The notes: generated by a model from the sequence alone, not told the origin. Positions 1 to 8,464 are shown, counted from the first letter of the stretch. The stretch: 58,020 bases of DNA from an uncultured Oscillospiraceae bacterium (GCA_910584285.1 CAJTYK010000008.1:1-58020); one strand, 5' to 3'. Numbers and translations are program-made.

Positions 1-88
1 TGCGGGTTCAAATACCGCCAGACGCTCAAAATGGCTTGTTGGCATCTGTCGTTCGCCTTGCGAAAATTGTGAGGTCAAAAACCCCGGA

Positions 89-133
89 AACAGTTGATGC
101 CGTAGGCGTTCAGCCTGCGGCATCTAAACTGTT
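89..133. repeat. Long imperfect palindrome 3' of the tRNA-Ser pair
   Basis: Arms AACAGTT-GATGCCG-TAGGC (89-107) and GCCTG-CGGCATC-(TA)-AACTGTT (113-133) form a stem of about 18 pairs with one 2-nt bulge and one G.T pair. It lies just downstream of the minus-strand tRNA-Ser pair. On the minus strand a TTTTT run follows only about ten bases after the stem, so it is at best a weak intrinsic terminator; it may be a dispersed palindromic repeat. The rest of 1-142 shows no gene. Confidence 0.5.
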
Positions 134-142
134 CGGTTCTTT

Positions 143-233
143 TGGCGCGGAAGGAGGGATTTGAACCCTCGCACGGTTTTACCCGCCTACTCCCTTAGCA
201 GGGGAGCCCCTTCGACCTCTTGGGTACTTCCGC
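143..233 (-). tRNA. tRNA-Ser (anticodon GCU)
   Basis: Read on the minus strand, a 7-bp acceptor (GCGGAAG/CTTCCGC) closes a class II tRNA with a long variable arm, a GGGTTCAAATCCC T arm and an encoded 3' CCA. The anticodon loop CTGCTAA gives GCU, which reads AGC/AGU serine codons. It follows a second tRNA-Ser by 35 bases and probably shares its promoter. Confidence 0.95.
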
Positions 234-268
234 GTGTCGAAAACATCAAACATGATGAAATTGTAATC

Positions 269-355
269 TGGCGGAGAGAGTGGGATTCGAACCCACGGCC
301 CTTACGGGTCACCGGTTTTCAAGACCGGCTCCTTAAACCACTCGGACATCTCTCC
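269..355 (-). tRNA. tRNA-Ser (anticodon UGA)
   Basis: Minus-strand class II tRNA with acceptor GGAGAGA/TCTCTCC, anticodon stem CCGGT/ACCGG around loop CTTGAAA (anticodon UGA), long variable arm, T arm GGGTTCGAATCCC and encoded CCA. It reads UCN serine codons. It is the promoter-proximal member of the tandem tRNA-Ser pair. Confidence 0.95.
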
Positions 356-385
356 CTATCGGAAAACCGTCCAAACGCAAGTAGT

Positions 386-414
386 ATCATAGCATATCCC
401 CGCCCGTTTGTCAA
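386..414 (-). promoter_or_regulatory. Promoter of the tRNA-Ser pair
   Basis: On the minus strand TTGACA (414-409) is followed after exactly 17 bases by TATGAT (391-386), about 30 bases ahead of the first tRNA-Ser. The near-consensus sequence fits a strong housekeeping sigma-A promoter for stable RNA. Confidence 0.8.
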
Positions 415-474
415 CGGTCAAATTCCCTGTGAATTTCGTAAAAACTGATTTTGCCTCCCCCTTTTCATTCAAAC

Positions 475-512
475 GCCCGACCCCCGGCTGTCCTTCCTGC
501 CGGGGGTCGGGC
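475..512 (-). terminator. Hairpin after the dipeptidase gene
   Basis: A perfect 14-bp GC-rich stem (GCCCGACCCCCGGC with its complement) around a 10-base loop starts about 30 bases past the dipeptidase stop. Only a short T stretch (GTTTG) follows on the minus strand, so termination strength is uncertain. Confidence 0.6.
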
Positions 513-544
513 AAAACAATCTGGAACATGCTGCTATGGCGTTC

Positions 545-2773
545 TTACTTCAAAACAGTCTCGCAAAGCACATTCAGCAGCTTGGCCAGCTCCGCACGGG
601 TGGTCTGTCCGGCGGGCCGCAGCGTGGCATCCTCCTGATAGCCCTCATAGAGCTTGACGCTGACGGCCCACTTCATAGCCTCCAGAGCCTTCTCGGAAAC
701 CTGATCCGCATCGGCAAAGCTGCTGAGATCCTGCACCACAGTCTTTGCCCCGGCAAACCGCCACAGCAGGATAGCCAAATCCTCCCGGGTGATGGGGCCG
801 TTCACCAGCTCCAAACCTTCGGAATAGCCCTTTTCTTCCGCCCAGGCCAGGGCCTCAGCAAACCAGTTGTCGCCGGTGTCCTTTAGCTCCGCGCCCGCAA
901 GCCGGGCCAGGATCACCGCCACCTGACTCCCATAGGCAGGGACGGCAGGATCAAACGCGGCGGCGCTCTTACCCAGCATCAAATTGTTCTCCACAGCGTA
1001 GGCCACATTGGGAGCATACCAAGCGTTAGAATCCACATCGCCAAAGGCCATGGCAATGGAATAGTCCGGCAACTTACCCCTGACGGAGGGCTTGAACACC
1101 GTGTCTTTGTCGATCTTACCCGCCTCGTAGTCCCTGCTGAAGGCCCACAGCTCATCCATGATCTGCTTGGCATAACCATAGGTTTCCCGGGCAATAGCCT
1201 TGCCCAGGGCGGTGGCACTCGCTTGCGCCAGGGCGGGATCCGCCTTGTAAAGATTCCGCATAGCCTTGTCCACAGCGGTCTGCTTCTCAATGAGCGCGGT
1301 CTGGTACTCCTCCCAGAACGCCTTGACGTTGACGCCGTAGTGCGCCCGGTCGTTGTCGCACATATCATTCAGCGCGGCGAACACCCAGAACATGGAGTTC
1401 TCAGGCAGATCGGCGGGGCTGTTCACCACGTCGCCAAACAGCTCCATATCCTCTCTCGGATTATAGTACGCCCAGTTCTCGCCGTCGTTGTTTGTCCAGT
1501 CACAGTGGTATACGTCGTCAGTTCCGGTCAGCAGCGCGGAGTAGAAGGGCAGGAACACGGAGTACTCCGAGCGGTTCATCGCCAGCCACTCGATGGTGGC
1601 CAGCTCGGCGGGCAGCGTGTCGTCGTGGCGCACCTCAAAGAGGTGAACCTCCGCCTGATGCTCATTTCCCACAGACCAGATGCCGTCGTGCTCATTGGAA
1701 TCGTAGTCGGTTCCCTCGCCCCGGGCGGCAAAGAAGCGCATGGTGTCCAGGGTGGACAGCTTACGGTCGGTATCGAACAGGTAGGAGATGGGGCCATCCA
1801 GCTCTGCGCTGTGGAGCATCTCTTTGCCGTCATAGCTGCTGATATCCAGCTCGGAGGCCATGGCCGGGTTCAGGTAGTGCACTCCCTGCCAGAAACGGGT
1901 GTACTGACCATTTCCATCGTCGGTGCCGTAGGTCTCGCGGATGTTGATCTTGGTGATCTTGTCACCCTCTTTGTAGTTGTCCTTGTCATACTGGGAGGAC
2001 ACCAACAGGCCGTTCTCCAGCGGCAGGGAGATCAGGTTTTCAGAGGCAAACACATTGTCCTCATCCGCCACATCGATCTCGCCCATGGTGACGATGTTGG
2101 GGTTAATGGACACCTTGTCGGCGGGCTGCTTCACCGCCACATAGTTGTGAGCGGAGACGATCAGAAAGTTCCAAACCTCCTTGGTATCGCCAATGAGGAT
2201 AGAGTTGTAGTAGCCGTAATCGTTCCCGGCGCCGTACTCATCCAGAATGGCGGCCAGCAGCTCCACGCCATGGCGGGCGGACTTGGCCTCCTGCAGAATC
2301 ACGCCGGCAATGGACAGCTCACAGATGCCGTTCTCCGTAGGCGCATCGAACTTATCCAGCTCCGGGTTATAGATGGTGGACACCGTGGCCGTGGCAGACA
2401 CGCCCAACTCGTTGATGCCCGCCTGGGCATAGGCCGGGATCACCACATTTCCCTTATCGTCCACAATATTCTCGCCATACTCCAAAGAGTCCCGGACGTA
2501 AGTGTACCGGTAGGTATGGGCGGGCCAAGGCATGGAAAAACCGCTTGAATCCTCGTACATCTCGCCCTCGGCGTGGTCCGCGGCCTCAATAACTTGGAAG
2601 ATCTTGGCGTAATGCTCGCCGATGTCCTCGCCGCGGCCAAAGAAGGTGGAGCCGTTCTCAGTCAGTTCGCTGCCGACGAACAGGCTGGTGCAGGCGCTGG
2701 CGCTGGAAAGGGTGACGCTCACCGTGAGCACAGCGGCGAGCACCACTGCGCCCAACCGTTTCCAATGCTTCAT
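545..2773 (-). CDS. Secreted C69-family dipeptidase with C-terminal SLH domains
   Basis: The 742-residue protein begins with a signal peptide (residues 1-27, ending SASA) directly followed by Cys28 in CTSLFVG. An N-terminal cysteine nucleophile exposed after cleavage is the hallmark of peptidase family C69/U34 (PepD-type dipeptidases), and the GRGED segment about 20 residues later matches the family's conserved (A/G)R(N/G)ED motif. Residues about 576-742 carry three S-layer-homology-like repeats (FGDV..WY, ITREDLA, TTRAELA), which would anchor the enzyme to secondary cell wall polymer. The gene is preceded by an AGAAGGA ribosome binding site and stands alone. The likely role is extracytoplasmic dipeptide hydrolysis at the cell surface; substrate specificity cannot be read from sequence. 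Confidence 0.85.
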   Translation of the reverse strand: MKHWKRLGAVVLAAVLTVSVTLSSASACTSLFVGSELTENGSTFFGRGEDIGEHYAKIFQVIEAADHAEGEMYEDSSGFSMPWPAHTYRYTYVRDSLEYGENIVDDKGNVVIPAYAQAGINELGVSATATVSTIYNPELDKFDAPTENGICELSIAGVILQEAKSARHGVELLAAILDEYGAGNDYGYYNSILIGDTKEVWNFLIVSAHNYVAVKQPADKVSINPNIVTMGEIDVADEDNVFASENLISLPLENGLLVSSQYDKDNYKEGDKITKINIRETYGTDDGNGQYTRFWQGVHYLNPAMASELDISSYDGKEMLHSAELDGPISYLFDTDRKLSTLDTMRFFAARGEGTDYDSNEHDGIWSVGNEHQAEVHLFEVRHDDTLPAELATIEWLAMNRSEYSVFLPFYSALLTGTDDVYHCDWTNNDGENWAYYNPREDMELFGDVVNSPADLPENSMFWVFAALNDMCDNDRAHYGVNVKAFWEEYQTALIEKQTAVDKAMRNLYKADPALAQASATALGKAIARETYGYAKQIMDELWAFSRDYEAGKIDKDTVFKPSVRGKLPDYSIAMAFGDVDSNAWYAPNVAYAVENNLMLGKSAAAFDPAVPAYGSQVAVILARLAGAELKDTGDNWFAEALAWAEEKGYSEGLELVNGPITREDLAILLWRFAGAKTVVQDLSSFADADQVSEKALEAMKWAVSVKLYEGYQEDATLRPAGQTTRAELAKLLNVLCETVLK

Positions 2774-2995
2774 GTTGGTTCCTTCTTTCTTATAAAGTTT
2801 CCCTCAAGGGGCTATTCAAACTGTAGCACCGGAAAAAGCCGTTTGTCAAGTGATTTTTTCAGCTGGCGCAGCTGGCGCACCTCCATTTTCTTCCTTAAAA
2901 TTTTCTCTGGAAAAACCGCCTTTCCCCGTAACCGCGCCCCCTCCTTTTCGTATATACTAATGGAACCCACCTCACAGAGCTTTGGAGGTACGCCC

Positions 2996-3538
2996 ATGGA
3001 CGAGCGTGCGCTGGTTAAAAAACTGAACAGGGGCAGCAGAAGCGCCCTGGACGCGGCGGTGAAGCGGTTCACCCCTTACGTCAGCGCGGTCATCCTCCGG
3101 GCGCTGGCGGGCCGCGCCTGCCGGGAGGATGTGGAGGAACTGTGCGCCGACGTGTTCGTGGCCCTGTGGGCCAACGCCCCGGGGCTGGATCCGGAGCAGG
3201 GCCTGCGCCCCTGGCTGGCGGCGGTGGCCCGGAATAAGGCCACCGACTGGCTCCGCCGCTGCCGACCCACCGCCCCCATCCCGGACAACGCCCCGGATCC
3301 CACCCCCGGCCCGGAGGAGCTGGCCCAGCGCCGGGAGCAGTCCGCCCGCCTCTGGGCGGCGGTGGACGGCCTGGGCGAGCCCGACCGCACCCTGTTCCTG
3401 CGCTACTACTACGAGGGCGACAAGCTGAAAACCATCGCGGCGGAGCTGGGCCTGAGCCAGACCGCCGCCAAGCAGCGGCTGTTCCGGGGTCGGAAGGCCC
3501 TGAAGGCCGCCCTTCAGGAAGGAGTGGAAACATCGTGA
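2996..3538 (+). CDS. ECF-type RNA polymerase sigma factor
   Basis: The 180-residue protein has the two-domain layout of ECF sigma factors. Sigma region 2 (about residues 10-85) contains AVARNKATDWLRRCR, and region 4 (about 115-170) contains LFLRYYYEGDKLKTIAAELGLS and AKQRLFRGRKAL, a helix-turn-helix for the -35 element. The open frame extends further upstream, but ATG 2996 is chosen because GGAGG (2984-2988) lies 7 bases before it and similarity to sigma factors begins there. A -10-like TATACT at 2953-2958 lies upstream. The stop overlaps the start of the next gene, so the two are translationally coupled. It probably directs a stress or envelope regulon through its membrane partner; the regulon is unknown. 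Confidence 0.88.
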   Translation: MDERALVKKLNRGSRSALDAAVKRFTPYVSAVILRALAGRACREDVEELCADVFVALWANAPGLDPEQGLRPWLAAVARNKATDWLRRCRPTAPIPDNAPDPTPGPEELAQRREQSARLWAAVDGLGEPDRTLFLRYYYEGDKLKTIAAELGLSQTAAKQRLFRGRKALKAALQEGVETS

Positions 3539-4605
3539 AAACCCGTCTGCAATCCCTGTGGGACGAGGTCTCGCCGGAGGGCGGGCCCTGCCCCCAGCCC
3601 GACCGGAAGTCCGTCCGCCGCCGGGTGGACGCCGCCCTGGATCAAAAGGCCCGCGCCCTCCACCCCTGGCGGGCGGTGAGGCTGGCGGCTATCTGCGCCG
3701 CCGCCCTGGTGCTGCTCACCGGCACCGCTTTGGCCGCGGGGGCACTTCTGCCGGAGTACAACGTCCTGCGGGCGTTTTTCGGCCGCGGGGAAAACGCCCC
3801 CGGCGCGGAGGGCCTGGTCAACGCCCAGCCCATCTCGGTGAGTGACGAAAACTATACCCTCACCGTCACCTCCTCCATCTCCGACGGCTCCATGTTCTAT
3901 CTCACCGTGCTCCTCCAGGGCAAGACCCCCCAGGCCGCGGCCTATCTCCAGGAGCCCGGTTTCAGCTCCGACCTCCTCAGCCTGTGGGCCGCCCCCCTGG
4001 ACAGCGCCGACAACATCGCCCGCTGGGGAATGTGTTATGCGGCCTGCGATTACCGGAACTACGACCCGGACTCCAGCACCTGGAGCGTGAACGTGAGGGG
4101 CAACAACCCCGGCGGCGCCGACTGTATGGTCTCCCTCCGGTGCTCGAAGATGGAGGAGGGCCTCCGACTGACCTTCCCAACGCAGGCGGCCCCCACCATC
4201 GTCCTGGACATCGGCCGGGAGGGCCCGGGGCTGGATCCGTACGCCTTTGAGGACAGCATTGCCGGCTCTGTCACGTTGAACCGGATCACCCTGTCCCCCC
4301 TGTCTCTCCGGGCGGAGTTTACCAGTCCCGACGACTCCCCACCCATCCCCCTCCTGCACTTCCTCTGGAAGGACGGCAGTGTGTCCCCCGCGCGCCAGAT
4401 GGGGATCCGAGGCGGCGCTTCCGGCTTCCGCCATGTCGGTGCCGGTGAGCTCTGGCAGCTGGATGAAACCTGGACCCTGAGCTCCGTCCAGGATCTCTCC
4501 CAAATGGAGGCGGTCGTGTTCGGCGGTCTGGCCTACCCCTTGGACGGCGGCGCGCCCTATGCGGTGGACGTGGACGCCCTCCCTCAGCATGAGTTAGCAC
4601 CCTAA
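3535..4605 (+). CDS. Membrane-anchored putative anti-sigma factor
   Basis: This 356-residue protein starts at GTG 3535, overlapping the sigma factor stop, with AGGAAGGAG upstream. About 42 charged cytosolic residues precede a single membrane span (about residues 43-68, AAICAAALVLLTGTALAAGALL). A large extracytoplasmic domain with predicted beta structure follows. Position, coupling and topology are those of a cognate anti-sigma factor that holds the ECF sigma at the membrane until an outside signal arrives. No classical zinc-binding anti-sigma motif (HxxxCxxC) is visible, so it belongs to another class, perhaps DUF4179-like. The sigma-partner role is inferred from context. Confidence 0.65.
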   Translation: MKTRLQSLWDEVSPEGGPCPQPDRKSVRRRVDAALDQKARALHPWRAVRLAAICAAALVLLTGTALAAGALLPEYNVLRAFFGRGENAPGAEGLVNAQPISVSDENYTLTVTSSISDGSMFYLTVLLQGKTPQAAAYLQEPGFSSDLLSLWAAPLDSADNIARWGMCYAACDYRNYDPDSSTWSVNVRGNNPGGADCMVSLRCSKMEEGLRLTFPTQAAPTIVLDIGREGPGLDPYAFEDSIAGSVTLNRITLSPLSLRAEFTSPDDSPPIPLLHFLWKDGSVSPARQMGIRGGASGFRHVGAGELWQLDETWTLSSVQDLSQMEAVVFGGLAYPLDGGAPYAVDVDALPQHELAP

Positions 4606-4632
4606 TCCCCTGCCCTGCTGTACAAAACCGGC

Positions 4633-4666
4633 AAAGGCCGCGGCCCCGAGAGGGCCGCGGCCTTTT
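4633..4666. terminator. Bidirectional terminator
   Basis: A 14-bp perfect stem AAAGGCCGCGGCCC/GGGCCGCGGCCTTT with a 5-base loop ends in TTTT on the plus strand and has flanking A residues that give a T tract on the minus strand. It separates the convergent anti-sigma gene and the TIGR04086-type membrane gene, and its right side touches the latter's stop codon. Confidence 0.85.
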
Positions 4667-5091
4667 CACTTCTTCCGGGCAGGCCCCCGCTTCTTCTTGC
4701 CCTTCCGGCCGCCGAACACCCCGGCCACGGCCCCGCCGAGCAGGCACCCGGCCAGCTCCACCAGCGCCTGGGGCCCCGGCTGAAAGCCCTCCCCCATCAG
4801 AAGGCCCACCGCCAGAATGAGCAGGTAGCACACCGCCCCCACCGCCAGGCCCGCCAGCAGCCGCCGGGCGCTCCACCGGGAGCAGGCCAGCAGACCGCCG
4901 ATGAGGCAGCCCAGCACGCAGGCCGCCGCCGTCACCTGGGCCGCCGCGTCCTCCTTCAAAATTCCGTTGGACACCGCCGCCGCCCCCAACAGGAGCACCA
5001 TCAGCTCCACCCCCAGGGCCAGCAGGCCGCCCAGCGCCACCGCCGTTATCATCTGGGCGGCGTTGGCCCCCTGGGCCTCCCCCTTCCGCAT
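4666..5091 (-). CDS. Small four-helix membrane protein (TIGR04086-like)
   Basis: The 141-residue hydrophobic protein has four predicted membrane segments (about 14-38, 52-68, 77-97, 108-126) and a strongly basic C-terminus (GGRKGKKKRGPARKK). Size, helix pattern and location just downstream of yajC match the TIGR04086/YrzE family of uncharacterised Firmicutes membrane proteins. It lies 62 bases after yajC on the same strand and probably shares its transcript. A functional tie to the Sec translocon is possible but unproven. Confidence 0.6.
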   Translation of the reverse strand: MRKGEAQGANAAQMITAVALGGLLALGVELMVLLLGAAAVSNGILKEDAAAQVTAAACVLGCLIGGLLACSRWSARRLLAGLAVGAVCYLLILAVGLLMGEGFQPGPQALVELAGCLLGGAVAGVFGGRKGKKKRGPARKK

Positions 5092-5153
5092 ACAAAAGCA
5101 CCCCTTTCCCTATGGTGATATACCATATGCGAAAGGAGTGCTTGTCATGCCGG

Positions 5154-5507
5154 TTACTTGTCCTCTTTTTTGTCCTTCTTCTCCGTCTTTTCCACCACAG
5201 GCTCCTCGGTGCTCTGGGTGCCCTTGCTGGAGATGGCCCACTTGGTAAACTCCACGCGAACCCGATCCGCGCCGGTCTCCAGCACGATGGTCTTGTCCTT
5301 CACCGCGCACACGGTGCCCACAATCCCGCCGATGGTGGTGATCTCGTCCCCCACCTTCAGGCTGCTGCGCATCTCCTCGGCGGCCTTTTTCTTCTTGTTC
5401 TCCGGGCGGATGAGCAGGAAGTACATGACGCCGATCATGACCACGATCATCAGAATGGACGGAAGCATGGACCCGGCGCCGCCGGCAGCCGCTGCGATTT
5501 TAAGCAT
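5154..5507 (-). CDS. yajC: Preprotein translocase accessory subunit YajC
   Basis: The 117-residue protein has one N-terminal membrane span (about 15-33) followed by the YajC hallmark FLLIRPENKKKK and a small cytosolic domain with VGDEITTIGGIVGTV. The C-terminus is a lysine/glutamate-rich tail. YajC associates with SecDF and the SecYEG channel in the membrane. ATG 5507 follows AGGAGG. A TTGTCT-N17-TATAAT promoter lies 66 bases upstream. The secD/secF genes are not adjacent here. Confidence 0.92.
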   Translation of the reverse strand: MLKIAAAAGGAGSMLPSILMIVVMIGVMYFLLIRPENKKKKAAEEMRSSLKVGDEITTIGGIVGTVCAVKDKTIVLETGADRVRVEFTKWAISSKGTQSTEEPVVEKTEKKDKKEDK

Positions 5508-5572
5508 ATGAGTTCCTCCTATGTCAAGATGCGGGCCGGCTTGCGGCCCTTCTGTCTCACGGCATTAGAGTT

Positions 5573-5601
5573 ATTATACCGGAATGAACTGGTAAAGACA
5601 A
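5573..5601 (-). promoter_or_regulatory. Promoter of yajC
   Basis: Minus-strand TTGTCT (5601-5596), a 17-base spacer and a perfect TATAAT (5578-5573) lie 66 bases before the yajC start. Confidence 0.75.
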
Positions 5602-5672
5602 GCCCTTTTTCAAAAATAAATTTGCCCTCGGCGGCCGCCCCTATTTTTCTTTTGTAAAATCCTGCGGTTTTC

Positions 5673-5701
5673 TTGCTTTTTCCCCGGCAATCTGCTACAC
5701 T
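5673..5701 (+). promoter_or_regulatory. Promoter of the hydratase gene
   Basis: Plus-strand TTGCTT (5673-5678), a 17-base spacer and TACACT (5696-5701) precede the hydratase start by 42 bases. The region 5579-5672 between the divergent promoters holds only AT-rich sequence. Confidence 0.65.
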
Positions 5702-5743
5702 GAAACATGATTTTCAATCCTTCAAAGAAAGGTACTTAATCGT

Positions 5744-7969
5744 ATGATTACAATACAAAATACGCCCGTCCGCTGGCAGGACGGCTGCTTTCTCCCCGCC
5801 GACGCGGCCCGGGGCGGCGAGGGCACCATGGCCCGTTCCATCCTCCTGGCCCATAACACCTCCGCCGAGCCTGACCGCCTGTCCCTCCGGTTCGACGCCA
5901 TGGCCTCTCACGACATCACCTACGTGGGCATCATCCAGACCGCCCGGGCCTCCGGCATGACCGAGTTCCCCCTGCCCTATGTGCTCACCAACTGCCACAA
6001 CTCCCTGTGCGCCGTGGGCGGCACCATCAACGAGGACGACCACGTCTTTGGCCTGTCCGCCGCCAAGAAGTACGGCGGCGAGTTTGTCCCCGCCCACCAG
6101 GCCGTCATCCACTCCTATATGCGGGAGCGATACGCCGCCCCGGGCAAGATGATCCTGGGCTCCGACTCCCACACCCGCTACGGCGCCTACGGCTGCATGG
6201 CCATCGGCGAGGGCGGACCGGAGCTGGCCCGGCAGCTTCTGCGCAAAACCTACGACATCGCCTTCCCCAAAATCATCGCCGTCTACCTCACCGGAGCCCC
6301 CCAGCCCGGGGTGGGGCCCCAGGACGTGGCCCTGGCCCTGGTGGGGGCCACCTTCAAGAGCGGCGCGGCGAAAAATGCCGTGCTGGAGTTCTTCGGCCCC
6401 GGCGTGGCCAGCCTCTCCATGGACTACCGCTCCGGCATCGACGTGATGACCACCGAGACCACCTGCCTGTCCTCCGTCTGGCAGACGGACGAGCAGACCA
6501 GAACCGCCCTGGCCCTGCTGGGCCGGGTGGACGGCTATCGGGAGCTGGCTCCCGCTGACGGCGCGTACTATGACGGCGTCGTCACCGTGGAGCTGGACAA
6601 GGTGGAACCCATGATCGCCCTGCCCTTTCACCCCTCCAACGCCTACCCCATCCGAGAGTTCAAGGCCAACATGGCCGATCTCCTCCACCAGGTGGACAGG
6701 GACGCGGCGGAGCAGCTGGGCGTGAAAAACGCCCCCTCCCTGCTGCGCAAGGCCATCGGCGGTCAGTTCCGGGTGGATCAGGGCGTCATCGCCGGCTGTT
6801 CCGGCGGCACCTTCCAGAACCTGAAGCGGGTCGCAGAGATTTTGAAGGACTGCTCCATCGGCTCCGACGCCTTCTGGCTGTCCTGCTACCCCGGCTCTAT
6901 GCCCATCAACCTGGAGCTCACCCGGAACGGCGCCATCGCCCAGCTGATGGCAGCGGGGGCGTCCATCCGCTCCTGCTTCTGCGGTCCCTGCTTCGGGGCC
7001 GGGGACGTGCCCGCCAACGGGGCCTTCTCCATCCGCCACTCCACCCGCAACTTCCCCAACCGGGAGGGCTCCAAACCTGGGAACGGCCAGATCTCCTACG
7101 TAGCCCTGATGGACGCCCGCTCCATCGCCGCCACCGCCCGGATGGGCGGCGTCCTCACCGGTGCGGACGAGCTGCCCCCTGAAATTCTCCCCGCCGACCG
7201 GCCCGACGAGCACTGGGTCTATGACGACCATCCCTACCAGTCCCGGGTCTACTTCGGCGTGGGCCACCCACAGCCCGAGGCGGAGCTGGTGTTCGGCCCC
7301 AACATCGCCGACTGGCCGGAGCAGATCCCCCTGCCGGACAACCTGCTGCTGACGGTGTGCTCCGCCATCTACGACCCGGTGACCACCACCGACGAGCTCA
7401 TCCCCTCCGGGGAGACCTCCTCCTACCGCTCCAACCCCCTGCTGCTGTCCGAGTTCGCCCTGTCCCGGAAGGATCCCCAGTACGTCCCCCGGGCCAAGGC
7501 CGTCCAGACGATGGAGCGCCTGCGCCGGACCGACCCCGCCGATCCCGAGGTGAAGAAGGCCCTGGGGCACTTCGATCCCCTCCACACCGGCCTGGGCTCT
7601 CTTATCATGGCCCTGAAGCCCGGGGACGGCTCCGCCCGGGAGCAGGCCGCCTCCTGCCAGCGGGTGCTGGGAGGCTGCGCCAACATCGCCGAGGAGTACG
7701 CCACCAAGCGGTACCGCTCCAACGTGGTAAACTGGGGGATGCTGCCCTTCGTGGCCACGGATCTGAAGAAGCTGGATCTCCAGCCCGGGGATCAGGTATA
7801 CCTCCCGGGCATCCGCGCCCTGCTGGAGGGGGACGGCGAAGCCATCACCGCTGCGGTTCTGCGGCGCGGCGGCGAAACCCCCGTCACGCTGTCCCTGCCC
7901 GGCCTCACCCGGGAGGAGCGGGACATCATTCTGGCGGGCTGTCTCATCAACTACTACGCGGAGGGCTGA
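5744..7969 (+). CDS. Aconitase-superfamily hydratase (YbhJ-like)
   Basis: The 741-residue protein has the length and order of the aconitase superfamily: an N-terminal iron-sulfur/substrate region with GSDSHTRYGAYG (about residues 140-150), cysteine-containing loops CSGGTFQN (about 350) and CFCGPCFG (about 412), and a C-terminal swivelling domain. It most resembles the YbhJ branch, putative hydratases of unknown substrate, rather than AcnA/AcnB or LeuC, whose cluster loop reads GSCTN. The cysteines suggest a 4Fe-4S cluster. It has its own promoter and ends 3 bases before a GNAT gene, giving a two-gene operon. Whether it is a tricarboxylate hydratase or acts on another hydroxyacid cannot be told from sequence. 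Confidence 0.8.
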   Translation: MITIQNTPVRWQDGCFLPADAARGGEGTMARSILLAHNTSAEPDRLSLRFDAMASHDITYVGIIQTARASGMTEFPLPYVLTNCHNSLCAVGGTINEDDHVFGLSAAKKYGGEFVPAHQAVIHSYMRERYAAPGKMILGSDSHTRYGAYGCMAIGEGGPELARQLLRKTYDIAFPKIIAVYLTGAPQPGVGPQDVALALVGATFKSGAAKNAVLEFFGPGVASLSMDYRSGIDVMTTETTCLSSVWQTDEQTRTALALLGRVDGYRELAPADGAYYDGVVTVELDKVEPMIALPFHPSNAYPIREFKANMADLLHQVDRDAAEQLGVKNAPSLLRKAIGGQFRVDQGVIAGCSGGTFQNLKRVAEILKDCSIGSDAFWLSCYPGSMPINLELTRNGAIAQLMAAGASIRSCFCGPCFGAGDVPANGAFSIRHSTRNFPNREGSKPGNGQISYVALMDARSIAATARMGGVLTGADELPPEILPADRPDEHWVYDDHPYQSRVYFGVGHPQPEAELVFGPNIADWPEQIPLPDNLLLTVCSAIYDPVTTTDELIPSGETSSYRSNPLLLSEFALSRKDPQYVPRAKAVQTMERLRRTDPADPEVKKALGHFDPLHTGLGSLIMALKPGDGSAREQAASCQRVLGGCANIAEEYATKRYRSNVVNWGMLPFVATDLKKLDLQPGDQVYLPGIRALLEGDGEAITAAVLRRGGETPVTLSLPGLTREERDIILAGCLINYYAEG

Positions 7970-7972
7970 CCC

Positions 7973-8464
7973 ATGAACCTGCGTCTGGACAAGGTAAACG
8001 CCAAAAACATCTGGGAACTGCTGGATCTCAAGGTGACGGACGCCCAGGAGGCGGCGGACTTCGTGGCCTCCAACACCGTCAGCATTCTGGAGGCGTACAC
8101 CACCCTCACCGCCGGGGGCCATGCCCTCCCCTTCGGCGTGTACGACGGCGAGACCCCGGTGGGCTTTCTCATGATCGGCTATGACTGCACCGACTGGGAG
8201 GACGCGCCCGAGGTGGCCGCAGGAAGCTACTGCCTGTGGCGGCTGATGATCGACGGGCGGTATCAGGGCCGGGGCTATGGCCGCCGAGCAGCGGAACTGG
8301 CCCTGGACTTGATCCGCGCCCTCCCCTGCGGCCCGGCAGACTGCTGCTGGCTGTCCTATATGCCGGAGAACGCCGCCGCCCGGGCGCTATACCGCTCCCT
8401 GGGCTTCGCGGAAAACGGCGAGATGGAGGACGACGAAGTGGTGGCCGTCCTTCCCCTGGCCTAA
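7973..8464 (+). CDS. GNAT-family N-acetyltransferase (BltD/spermidine-type)
   Basis: The 163-residue protein carries the GNAT core: LWRLMIDGRYQGRGYGRRAAELAL is the acetyl-CoA pyrophosphate loop (Q/R-x-x-G-x-G/A) and YMPENAAARALYRSLGF is motif B. Sequence style and length resemble diamine/spermidine acetyltransferases such as BltD. The start lies 3 bases after the hydratase stop, so the genes are co-transcribed. The substrate is not determinable; a polyamine or other small amine is a guess from family resemblance. Confidence 0.75.
   Translation: MNLRLDKVNAKNIWELLDLKVTDAQEAADFVASNTVSILEAYTTLTAGGHALPFGVYDGETPVGFLMIGYDCTDWEDAPEVAAGSYCLWRLMIDGRYQGRGYGRRAAELALDLIRALPCGPADCCWLSYMPENAAARALYRSLGFAENGEMEDDEVVAVLPLA

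Noticed and set aside
1..40. T-arm-like sequence GCGGGTTCAAATACCGC at the window edge
   Set aside because: No acceptor stem, CCA end or remaining cloverleaf can be built in the visible sequence, so a partial tRNA is not supported.
2573..2995. 141-codon upstream extension of the sigma factor frame
   Set aside because: It runs antisense into the dipeptidase gene, while a good ribosome binding site and sigma similarity begin at 2996.
5714..8122. Open minus-strand frame of about 800 codons
   Set aside because: Antisense to the hydratase and GNAT genes, which have clear family motifs; composition is typical of a shadow frame.
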